This document shows, piece after piece, positions 34,834 to 42,609 of a stretch of DNA of 64,000 nucleotides. Location: contig JAXGMN010000058.1 in the NCBI GenBank assembly GCA_040768665.1, positions 15,251 through 79,250 on the forward strand, given 5' to 3'. The stretch comes from JABWBD01 sp040768665 (GTDB lineage: Bacteria > Planctomycetota > Planctomycetia > Pirellulales > Thermoguttaceae). The translations under genes were made by a program, and so were the position numbers. Position 1 is the first letter of the stretch, and each line of letters opens with the position of its first letter. Below the pieces are notes generated by a model. It was not told the origin of the DNA. It worked only from the letters and a program-made list of their open reading frames with translations, and searched no databases.

Positions 34834-35088
34834 TTAGGGCGCGGACGAACCATGCGGGTCGACCAGGACATTGATCAGGTGGTCCGCTCGGATACATACC
34901 TTGTTTCCGCCGAGCCGAACGATACACGGGCTGCCGGAGCGGAACATCTCGACGCGGGTGCCGTCGCGGAACCCGAGTTCTTCGAGGCGGTGGACATGGT
35001 CAGGCTGACCGACAATCCGGCGGACATACGCGAATTCGCCCACGGTCAAGTGATTCAGCGGAATGGCAGTGTCCGCACGTCGTATCAC
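34834..35088 (-). CDS. feoA: Ferrous iron transport protein FeoA
   Basis: Small SH3-like cytoplasmic protein that assists FeoB. The 84 residues contain LTVGEFAYVRRIVG, HVHRLEELGFRDGTRVEMFR and NKVCIRADHLINVLV, the usual FeoA pattern. It is the first gene of feoAB, with a perfect palindrome 39 bases upstream of its start. Confidence 0.92.
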   Translation of the reverse strand: MIRRADTAIPLNHLTVGEFAYVRRIVGQPDHVHRLEELGFRDGTRVEMFRSGSPCIVRLGGNKVCIRADHLINVLVDPHGSSAP

Positions 35089-35127
35089 GGATTACTCCCC
35101 AGTGGCGGGGCTGTTGGGATTCGGAAA

Positions 35128-35142
35128 TGAGACTCAGTCTCA
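35128..35142 (-). promoter_or_regulatory. Fur-box-like 7-1-7 operator upstream of feoAB
   Basis: TGAGACTCAGTCTCA is a perfect 7-1-7 inverted repeat. It has the geometry of Fur-family sites (general form TGAxAxT-n-AxTxTCA) and sits where it could block the feoA promoter. Regulation by Fur or a relative is inferred from its shape and position. Confidence 0.55.
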
Positions 35143-35369
35143 CTAAACGGGGATTCTAGCATGGTTTCTCGGGTAATAGCAAGTACCATTTGAAGACATT
35201 CCTCAGAGATTTTCTGGCTTGAAAGGGAAATGAGGCTCGTTGGCAAACGACGGGAGGGTCCGTCCGCCATCAAACAGCGGTATGGCGATCACAAACCAAC
35301 ATTGCTGCTTATTCCAAAACGGGTTACTCTGCTCGGGTTGCGCTCCCGTCTTTCTCTGAGGAGTCATGG

Positions 35370-37775
35370 ATGGCCCAACTGGTTACCCCCCACGTCCAAC
35401 ACGACGTACCCCGGCCTCACGCAGACCTGCGCCAACAGCGGGTCCAGGAACTGCTTGAGACTTTCTTGCGCCGCACACGGAATCTCCTGCAGGAGGGCTC
35501 CGACCGCAATCGTACCAGGAAGACCGCAAGGGCTTTTCTCGACCAGCGTGGAATTCAGCCCGACGACTTCCAACGCCTTCCTCTCGGCTTGTTGCTCGAT
35601 ACCGAAGAAATGGCTCAGGCACTTTGCGAAGCAGGCTTTCGGCCTGAGGAGGTCGAGGCGTCGAAGCTGACCGCCGATCCTCGCCTCGCTGGCCGACTCA
35701 TTGGGCCGATCCACGACGGCCAGGGCCAGATTCTCAGTTTCTGGGCCCGACATCCCGAGGATCGCTCCCCGAAGTACCTGTACAAAGGCCGCTGGCAGGA
35801 AGCCGCCGGGGCGTTCGGATTAAGCGGTGCGTCGTCTGCGCTGAAGGCCAACGGCGGCAATCTGCTGTTGGTCGGCGATGTGCTTGATGCCGTTCTTCTC
35901 GTGCACCAAGGCTTTGCCCCCGTGGCAGCAATCGGCGGGGCGCCACACGAGATGACGTCGGTCCGCTGGCAGCGCCTGGCCGAACAAGGCGTTCGCGAGG
36001 CGACGCTCATGATGTGCGGCGGCCAGGCCAACTCCCGGGAACTCGTGACCGCTCTCGAAGCGGTTTTCTCTGCGACCCAGTCGCCTCGCGTCTTCGTGGT
36101 CGTTTCCGATCCGTTGCGGCAAACCGAGTGGGTTTCGGACTTGTATCGCGATCACGGAGCCGCTGCGTTTCGCAAACTCGTCGAGTGCCGCATCCATGCC
36201 TACCACTGCAAAGCCCTGGCCCTGCTTGACGAATATCGGCCCGAAGGGCCCTGGACCGATGCCGCGCGATTCGCTGCACTGGCTGCCGCGCGAGCTTTCT
36301 ACGAATCCCAGGCAGGGCAGGACCGGATCGACGATCTGAACCGCTTCTTCGTCCCGCCGATACTCGACGAACTCGGGTTGGACTGGCACGGCACGCCGAC
36401 GGCCGAAGAACCCGACTGGGAAGACGTGCCGGAGGACGAGAACCCGGACGAGGCGGAACCCGTCGACATCGCTCCCGCACCGGCCTCCGCCGCGGAAAAA
36501 CCGTTCCGAGAAGCAGCGGAGCGTGTGGAGCAGCCGCCGACGATCGACGAAGGCCCGAGGTTGGAGGAGCCGGACGAATGCCCGCAAGTCGACGTTCGGT
36601 CGGTAGCCGAACACCTGCCGGAACACCATGCGTATCTGGCAGCTTTTGGCGGACGTCGCGGTCTTTTCCAGCGGACAATTCCGGCCCTGGACCACTTTGG
36701 CGGCGGGCTTCGCGGATCGATCGTGGTGTCCGGACCGGCCGGCGCGGCCAAGATGGCGTTGGCACTGCAACTCGGCACCGATCTCGTCCGCACCAACCCG
36801 GAGTCCTGCCTTCTGCTGGTTTCCGCGAGTCTTACTCGACAAGAGGCAATCACGCGGCTCAAGGCTCGCCTGTCCGGCCTCAACGGCAAGAAGCTGCTGC
36901 AAGCCTGTTGCAGTCACGATCGGGCCCTACGCGTATCCGAACGGGAAAGGCTGGAAAAGGCGAAACGGGAAATGGCGGACTGGGGCAGTCGTATTTTCAC
37001 TTTCGAGCAAGCCGATTGCAGCGACTGGCGGCCGGAACGACTGCGGCGGGTCTGGGACGATCTGAAGGCTCGGACAGGCTGTCGGCGTGGCGCAGTGGTG
37101 ATTGAGGGATTCGAAGAATGGACCAGGCGGCGCCCATCGTCGCAAGACGCCCTCATCGCCGCGTTCCGGGATGCCCTCTCGGAGGATGTCCTCATTGCGG
37201 TAAGTCGATTGGGACGGGCGACCGTTGATGCCCACGCGATATTCCCCTACCGGCAGTTCCCGGGCTGGCGGGTATCGAGGCTGAGCGACCCGGCAGAGAC
37301 AGAACTCCTGCTCCGCCGCTGGACTGCCGCGGAACTGGCCCGTCACATTGGCAGGGGATGCTCTGCGGAGCCGATCCTGCCCGAGCGAGAGCGTCGATGG
37401 CGTGCCGTCCTGGCCCGACGCGGCTGGATCCCACACAAGCTCGAGGTCCGAGATCCTCGGCAGCCCGGTCTGGCGGGTGAAATCGAGCTTACCTTCCTGT
37501 ACCGCACCTGGGATTTTCGCGAAGGGACGGTGAATTGCCGTGGCCTGTTTCTCTCCGATTGGGAGTCCGCGGGCTGCCTACCCTCGACGATGGTGCAAGC
37601 GACGAATTCCCAGGCGCTTTCGGCGATGGAAATCCCATCGAGCCAGCCCCCCGAACAAGCGGAGCAGCCGCTGGTTGCGTTCGACGCGGTCGAACCGCGA
37701 AGACTGCGAGGTCGCGGCTTCGACGACTGTACGATGCACCAATGTGGGACGTTGGACTGTTTTTGCTTCGACTGA
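35370..37775 (+). CDS. TOPRIM/DnaB-like protein with degenerate active sites
   Basis: The 801-residue protein looks like a primase-helicase in layout. Residues 51-250 resemble the DnaG TOPRIM region: RLIGPIHDGQGQILSFWARH followed by SPKYLYKG, then LLLVGDVLDAVLLVHQGFAP where DnaG has the EGyxD motif, so the catalytic Glu is missing. The later Asp pair is only SDPLRQTEW. An acidic Pro-rich linker spans about 340-410. Residues 430-655 resemble a DnaB/RecA core: GPAGAAKM in the Walker A place (lacking GKT/S), VVIEGFEEW for Walker B, and IAVSRLGR matching the DnaB SQLNR motif. The C-terminus is Cys-rich. A GAGGAG ribosome site precedes ATG 35370. I infer a DNA-binding or regulatory role; no activity can be claimed. 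Confidence 0.7.
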   Translation: MAQLVTPHVQHDVPRPHADLRQQRVQELLETFLRRTRNLLQEGSDRNRTRKTARAFLDQRGIQPDDFQRLPLGLLLDTEEMAQALCEAGFRPEEVEASKLTADPRLAGRLIGPIHDGQGQILSFWARHPEDRSPKYLYKGRWQEAAGAFGLSGASSALKANGGNLLLVGDVLDAVLLVHQGFAPVAAIGGAPHEMTSVRWQRLAEQGVREATLMMCGGQANSRELVTALEAVFSATQSPRVFVVVSDPLRQTEWVSDLYRDHGAAAFRKLVECRIHAYHCKALALLDEYRPEGPWTDAARFAALAAARAFYESQAGQDRIDDLNRFFVPPILDELGLDWHGTPTAEEPDWEDVPEDENPDEAEPVDIAPAPASAAEKPFREAAERVEQPPTIDEGPRLEEPDECPQVDVRSVAEHLPEHHAYLAAFGGRRGLFQRTIPALDHFGGGLRGSIVVSGPAGAAKMALALQLGTDLVRTNPESCLLLVSASLTRQEAITRLKARLSGLNGKKLLQACCSHDRALRVSERERLEKAKREMADWGSRIFTFEQADCSDWRPERLRRVWDDLKARTGCRRGAVVIEGFEEWTRRRPSSQDALIAAFRDALSEDVLIAVSRLGRATVDAHAIFPYRQFPGWRVSRLSDPAETELLLRRWTAAELARHIGRGCSAEPILPERERRWRAVLARRGWIPHKLEVRDPRQPGLAGEIELTFLYRTWDFREGTVNCRGLFLSDWESAGCLPSTMVQATNSQALSAMEIPSSQPPEQAEQPLVAFDAVEPRRLRGRGFDDCTMHQCGTLDCFCFD

Positions 37776-38108
37776 ATTTCGGGTGGCCGGGCAGTTCTCT
37801 GCTGCCGCTCCTGTTGGTTCTCGACGCAAACAGCCTCGGTAGTGCGACAAGGCGCGCCGCAGATGAGGTGCTGCTATCATCCGAAGAGGACACCGGCGAA
37901 AAAGGCGGCTGGCTCTGCAGCCGGTGGTAGGTTGACTTGACGACAGGCACAAGATGTTGTGGTGCCTGTCCTCTTTTTAAGCAGTCTCAAACAGACCTGT
38001 TGCACCTGGGACAGAGCGAGTTGCCTCGCTCACGGTCTGAAACGCCTTTCGCCGTCATTCCCCCGAGGCTTATAATGGTCTTGGAAGATCATTACGGAGT
38101 CACAGCCA
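37776..38108. other. Intergenic region before def
   Basis: A 333-base gap that contains a terminator hairpin at 37942-37978. Otherwise I see only short open frames without recognisable content; the def promoter probably lies in 38000-38100. Confidence 0.5.
37942..37978 (+). terminator. Rho-independent terminator after the TOPRIM/DnaB-like gene
   Basis: GACAGGCAC (37942-37950) pairs with GTGCCTGTC (37962-37970), followed by CTCTTTTT. The stem uses the same GACAGGC core as the dispersed repeats. It lies 167 bases after the stop codon. Confidence 0.6.
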
Positions 38109-38690
38109 GTGCGTATTATTCGATACCCCCACCCAACATTGCGACACAAGTCCAAGCCCCTTCGTCGCGTCGATGCCGAACTACAGCGGATGATTCGACA
38201 GATGTTCGACCTGATGTACGAGGAACAAGGGATTGGGTTGGCCGCCAATCAGGTGGACTTGCCTTACCGGTTCTTCATCATCAATATCCAAGGCGATCCC
38301 GCGGCCAAGGATGAGGAGATGGTCTTCATCAACCCCACGCTGTCGCAGCAGAAAGGGATGGCGGAGGATCGGGAAGGCTGCCTGAGCCTGCCGGACATCT
38401 ATGCGCCCGTTCGGCGTCCGGAGAAGGTCGTCGTTTCTGCGTACAATGCGGCGGGGCAGGAGGTCAGCTATCAGTTGGACGGTCTGTACGCGAGAGCTGT
38501 CCAACACGAGTACGATCACCTCGACGGCGTTCTTTTCATCGACCGACTGACTCCCGCCAATTTGCTGTCGGTGAAGGAGCCGCTGGGGGAGCTGGAGCAT
38601 GAGTTCTGTGGTGGCCAGCGTCGCGGGCTGATTCCCGACGAGCAGCAGATTGCCGCGCGACTGGCAGAACTCGAAGGCGCTCGCGCGTAA
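38109..38690 (+). CDS. def: Peptide deformylase
   Basis: Metalloenzyme that removes the formyl group from nascent N-terminal Met. The 193 residues carry all three motifs: GIGLAANQV, EGCLSLP (metal-binding Cys) and QHEYDHLDG (two metal-binding His and the catalytic Glu). It starts with GTG at 38109, and the length is normal. The gene lies near fmt (40439), although a radical SAM gene on the other strand separates them. Confidence 0.96.
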   Translation: MRIIRYPHPTLRHKSKPLRRVDAELQRMIRQMFDLMYEEQGIGLAANQVDLPYRFFIINIQGDPAAKDEEMVFINPTLSQQKGMAEDREGCLSLPDIYAPVRRPEKVVVSAYNAAGQEVSYQLDGLYARAVQHEYDHLDGVLFIDRLTPANLLSVKEPLGELEHEFCGGQRRGLIPDEQQIAARLAELEGARA

Positions 38691-38707
38691 CGCTTCTGGT
38701 CTCGACG

Positions 38708-40153
38708 TCAGCCGGACCGCATGCGTCGCAGAATGTCCCAGTAGGCGCCCCGGGCGCCCCGGGCGATGGCATCAACTAAAGGCCGGTTCTCATTGTAGTT
38801 GTAATCCGCGGCCGCCTCGGCATGGCAGGCCCGGCCGGGTGCCTCGTCGGCCGGTTCGAAAAAACGCGGATCGCCGCCGATCAGTTCGCGAACGAGTTGA
38901 GCGGGCCGATTCCCGAGTCCGGGCGAAACATAGAAGGTCGGCCGCACCAGATCGGTTGGCCCGTCGTAGTGACGGTGGACCCCGGGATTAACGTCGAGCG
39001 GAGCCTCCTCCTCTACCAGGCGAACCACTTCCGTTCCCGGATACAGGCGAATGCCCAAGGCGGCGCCGGCGCAATCGGGATCGACCTGTTGAAAAAAGCG
39101 GATCGAATCGGTCGTGCTTTCGGAAGTCTCACCCGGACCGCCAAAGAGTAGATCCAGCATGACCGCAATGCCGTGCCGGCGGCAGAGCCCAATGGCGTTG
39201 GCGATCTCGTCGCGGCCGTGCGGTTGGCGGTAGGTTCGCAGCATGGTGGCGCTGGCGGAGTCGCTGGTGAAATTGATGCCGACGCAACCGGCCCGTCGCA
39301 TGGAGCCGGCAAGTTGATCGTCGAACGGCGTAACGGCCAGGTAAGCATACCAGCGGACGCGGTCGCCCAGGCGGCGTCGGATCAATTCGTCGCAGATTGC
39401 TCGGGCATGGTGACCGGGAATATTGAATTCGCTGTCGCAAAGGTGCAGCACACCCACGCCCTGCCGGAGCAGCGCCCCGACTTCTTCGGCCACTTCCTCG
39501 GGTCTGCGTAGCCGGGCCGTCGGTCCCTTGGCCAATGGATCAGCGCAGTAAATACACCGTCGGGGACAGCCCCGCTTCGTCTCAACGCCGATCTGACCTC
39601 CTCGGCGAAAGTAGGCCGGATTGTCGATGGCATCGCGGGCCGCAGACAAAGCAAGCTCGGAAGGCCACGAGGGCGGGTTCGCGTGAACGGCGGTCCCGGA
39701 TCGCCATACCAACCCCGGCACTCGCTCCCATCGCCGCTGCCCGCGAAGCTCCCGAAGCAAGGCGGCAACGGCTGCCTCCCCATCGCCGCGAATGCCGAAG
39801 TCGGCGCCGCTGCGCAGGAGGAGTTGTTCGGCAAAGATCGAGTAGCCGACGCCTCCCAGCACGATTGGTGCATCGGTCAAGCTCCGAACGGCGCGAAGAT
39901 CATTGATAAGATCGGGTACAAACCACGCTCCGCCGGGCCAGAAACAGTCGTCGACGTTGCGGAACGACAAGCCCACCAGTTCCGGATGGACCTGGGAGAA
40001 ATACGAGCGGATCGCGGATGCCGGATCTTCGGCCAGGCATAGATCGATCAGGTCCACGTTTTCTCCCGCTTGCCGAGCGGTGCCGGCTAGGTAATCCAAC
40101 CCCACCGGGGCGATCGGCGGCAGCATGCGATTCGTATTGATCAGCGTGAGCAT
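38708..40153 (-). CDS. B12-binding radical SAM protein of unknown function
   Basis: The 481 residues begin with a cobalamin-binding-like domain (about 1-150; APVGLDYLAGTARQAG, GGVGYSIFAEQLLLRSGADFGI). The radical SAM core follows with RGCPRRCIYC (the CxxxCxxC [4Fe-4S] site) near 190. Further core elements are LCDSEFNIPGHHARAICDEL, GINFTSDSASATMLRTYRQP and DLLFGGPGETSEST. The substrate cannot be deduced; methyltransferases and ring-forming enzymes share this architecture. ATG 40153 was chosen; the frame runs upstream to 41149 through the divergent fmt gene and is not coding there. Confidence 0.85.
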   Translation of the reverse strand: MLTLINTNRMLPPIAPVGLDYLAGTARQAGENVDLIDLCLAEDPASAIRSYFSQVHPELVGLSFRNVDDCFWPGGAWFVPDLINDLRAVRSLTDAPIVLGGVGYSIFAEQLLLRSGADFGIRGDGEAAVAALLRELRGQRRWERVPGLVWRSGTAVHANPPSWPSELALSAARDAIDNPAYFRRGGQIGVETKRGCPRRCIYCADPLAKGPTARLRRPEEVAEEVGALLRQGVGVLHLCDSEFNIPGHHARAICDELIRRRLGDRVRWYAYLAVTPFDDQLAGSMRRAGCVGINFTSDSASATMLRTYRQPHGRDEIANAIGLCRRHGIAVMLDLLFGGPGETSESTTDSIRFFQQVDPDCAGAALGIRLYPGTEVVRLVEEEAPLDVNPGVHRHYDGPTDLVRPTFYVSPGLGNRPAQLVRELIGGDPRFFEPADEAPGRACHAEAAADYNYNENRPLVDAIARGARGAYWDILRRMRSG

Positions 40154-40197
40154 ATGGTAGCCGGCGATGGCGACTCGTTGATTTTGAGGCGTGGTTC

Positions 40198-40278
40198 GGA
40201 AACGAGGGCAGGCACCTCGCCACGACGGGTTTTTTAGCGGCTTCCGAGGGATTTGGCTGCGGGCGGGGCCGGTCCCCA
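40198..40278. repeat. Degenerate GGCAGGC-type repeat between the radical SAM gene and fmt
   Basis: GGGCAGGCACCTCGCC (40206-40221) and GGGGCCGGTCCCC (40265-40277) are weakly paired and resemble the ends of the copies at 21008 and 32401. A separate clean stem, TGCCGGT/ACCGGCA, follows at 40290-40309. The divergent promoters of both genes must lie around these. Confidence 0.4.
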
Positions 40279-40438
40279 TTGCTGAACCATGCCGGTTTTG
40301 AGACCGGCAGCATACCGACTGCGACGGTTCGGAGCCATCCCCGTCCGGGAGGTATGCTGACCGGCCGGTTGAATTCCCAGGCATTTTCTCTACATTGAAG
40401 TCAACCCTTTCCGTTCTACCAATTCGGGATCTTCTCGC

Positions 40439-41401
40439 ATGCGGCTTGTGATGATGGGCACCGGGCCTTTCGCGGTGCCGACGTTTCGCGGGCTTCTGGA
40501 AACCCACCATATTGTTGTGGCCCTTGTGACCGGGCCGATCAAACGCCGTGGGGACAAGATCATTGCGCTGAGCCCGATGCGCGACGTCGCCCATGAACAG
40601 GCGATTCCGATCTACGACCCGGACGACATCAATACCGACCAGTCGCAAGCGGTCTTGGCCGGCTACGAAGCCGATTTGCTGGTGGTCTGCGACTACGGAC
40701 AGATCCTGTCGGCGGCGACATTGGCCACGGCTCGTCTTGGCGGGATTAATCTCCACGCATCGCTGTTGCCGAAGTACCGCGGAGCGGCGCCGATCAACTG
40801 GGCGATCTACCACGGCGAGCCTGAAACCGGCGTCAGCGTGATCCATATGACTCCGCGGGTCGATGCCGGACCGGTTATCGCGCAGGGCACGACTCCCATC
40901 GACCCCGTGGAAACCGCCGCCGACCTGGAAAAGCGGCTTGCCAAGATCGGGGCGTGGTTTGTCCGCCGCGCCATCGATTCTCTCGAGGCGGGAATACTTG
41001 AGGCCTTTCCCCAGGATCCCGCGCTCGCCTCGACGGCCCCTCGGTTGAAGAAGACGGACGGCGAGATCGACTGGAGCCGCTCGGCCCTGGCAATCAAGAA
41101 CCATGTGCGTGCCATGGAGCCCTGGCCAAAAACCTACACGTTCTGGCACCGGACGGGTGGCCAGCCCCTGCGGCTGCTTTTAGGACCGCTTTCAGTGGTT
41201 GCTCAACCGTCCTCCAATGCCACGCCCGGCACGGTCTTGGAAGCGCAAGACGACCGACTTGTCATTGCAGCCGGTGCAGATGCTGTCGCCGTAGCGGGCG
41301 TTCAACCGGCGGGAAAACGCTACTTTCCGGCTGCGGAGTTCCTTCGCGGCTACCGTCTTCGGCCGGGCGAGCGGCTTGGCGGTGCGCCGGAAGACGCGTG
41401 A
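40439..41401 (+). CDS. fmt: Methionyl-tRNA formyltransferase
   Basis: Transfers a formyl group from 10-formyl-THF to Met-tRNAfMet for translation initiation. The 320 residues include MGTGPFAVPTFRGL, the catalytic segment INLHASLLPKYRGAAPINWA (Asn/His), ETGVSVIHMTPRVDAGPVI and a C-terminal OB-like domain. A YRG replaces the common WRG of bacterial enzymes. It sits one gene away from def and near the formyl-THF cyclo-ligase gene. Confidence 0.93.
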   Translation: MRLVMMGTGPFAVPTFRGLLETHHIVVALVTGPIKRRGDKIIALSPMRDVAHEQAIPIYDPDDINTDQSQAVLAGYEADLLVVCDYGQILSAATLATARLGGINLHASLLPKYRGAAPINWAIYHGEPETGVSVIHMTPRVDAGPVIAQGTTPIDPVETAADLEKRLAKIGAWFVRRAIDSLEAGILEAFPQDPALASTAPRLKKTDGEIDWSRSALAIKNHVRAMEPWPKTYTFWHRTGGQPLRLLLGPLSVVAQPSSNATPGTVLEAQDDRLVIAAGADAVAVAGVQPAGKRYFPAAEFLRGYRLRPGERLGGAPEDA

Positions 41402-41712
41402 TCCCCAATCACTCTGCCGGAGTCGTTGTGCTGAGTGAGACGCACCTCGATCGCGTCGCTCTTACCATCCATGGCGCCTTCGCTCGTCCCAACCGCTACC
41501 ACCGTCAAACAGCGCATGGCCGTCGCGACGGAAGCCGGGAATCGAGCCCGTGGGCTTTTTCGTCCACTCATTCTGATCCACTTGCATCCGTTGCAGAATG
41601 ACGAAGACTTGAGAAAGCTGCGCCGGTGCCGGCGCAAGAGACCCGGCCGACTGAACCGCCGGCGGGTCCGAAAGCCGTTTCGTTTGTACGGACCCAGGCT
41701 CGCTGCCTTGCT
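41402..41712. other. Intergenic region between fmt and the deacetylase
   Basis: A 311-base gap. Short frames on both strands have unbiased, Arg-rich translations and no recognisable motif, so I do not call a gene. It probably contains the deacetylase-flippase promoter. Confidence 0.45.
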
Positions 41713-42609
41713 ATGAATCACAACGGTCCCCGGCTCTCGCCGGCCAAATCGGCTCTGCTTGCCGGCTACTATTACGCCTCGCTGCCGTACCGCCGCTGGC
41801 AACGAGCCTTAGCGACGACATCCCACCGGTTGCCGATTACGGTGCTCTTCTATCATCGTGTCGCGGACGATCTCGCGACCGCCTGGACCCTGTCGAACCG
41901 GTGTTTCGAGCGGCAAATCCGCTGGATGGCCCGTTATTTCGATCTGATTTCGCTGGAGGAGGTCCAGCGGCGGATCACCCAATGCGACAGCACCCGGCCG
42001 GCGGTAAGCATTACCTTCGACGACGGTTACGCCGAGAACTGCCACCGGGCCATCCCGCTGCTGGTCAAAGAAGGAATTCCCTGCACGTATTTCGTCACGC
42101 TCACGAACGTCCTGGAACAGAAGCCGTTCTCGCACGACCTCACCCTGGGCTATCGCTTCCCTCCCAATGACGTTGAGCAGCTCCGCGCCATGGCTGCGGC
42201 CGGAGTCGAGATCGGGGCTCATACGTACAGCCATCCCGACCTGGGCCGGGTCGACGACGAAGACCGGTTGCACCGGGAAATCGTCGCGGCCCGGCGGGAA
42301 CTCGAGTGCTCGATCGAGCGGCCGGTGCGATTCTTCGCATTTCCCTTCGGGGCCTGTGCGAATCTCAACCCCCGCGCATTCCAGATCGCGGAGGCGGCCG
42401 GTTACCAGGGCGTCTGCTCGGCTTACGGTGGCTACAACATTCCAGGCGACGACGCCTTTCACGTGCAGCGCATTCACGCCGACGAGGGGATGATCCGCCT
42501 GAAGAACCGTGTCATGCTGGATCCGCGAAAGCTCGACACGCCTCGGTTCGAGTGGCGAACGGCGGAGCCGGATCTTGCGGCCGCGGTCGGCGGGACACCT
42601 AGCCGATGA
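41713..42609 (+). CDS. Polysaccharide deacetylase (NodB-like, CE4)
   Basis: Removes N- or O-acetyl groups from a sugar polymer. The 298 residues have the NodB signature TFDDGY (catalytic Asp and metal-binding Asp), the metal His pair in HTYSHPDLG and the later FAFPFGACANLN loop. An N-terminal hydrophobic stretch (ALLAGYYYASLPYRRWQ) may tether it to the membrane. It overlaps the following flippase by four bases, so the two act together in exopolysaccharide or cell-surface glycan assembly. Confidence 0.88.
   Translation: MNHNGPRLSPAKSALLAGYYYASLPYRRWQRALATTSHRLPITVLFYHRVADDLATAWTLSNRCFERQIRWMARYFDLISLEEVQRRITQCDSTRPAVSITFDDGYAENCHRAIPLLVKEGIPCTYFVTLTNVLEQKPFSHDLTLGYRFPPNDVEQLRAMAAAGVEIGAHTYSHPDLGRVDDEDRLHREIVAARRELECSIERPVRFFAFPFGACANLNPRAFQIAEAAGYQGVCSAYGGYNIPGDDAFHVQRIHADEGMIRLKNRVMLDPRKLDTPRFEWRTAEPDLAAAVGGTPSR

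Noticed and set aside
33001..35130. 709-codon open frame on the plus strand over feoA/feoB
   Set aside because: Complement of feoB and feoA, whose motifs are unambiguous; the plus-strand translation has no domain.
35370..37775. Annotation as a functional DNA primase or DnaB helicase
   Set aside because: The TOPRIM Glu and the Walker A GK(T/S) are missing, so catalytic function is not supported.
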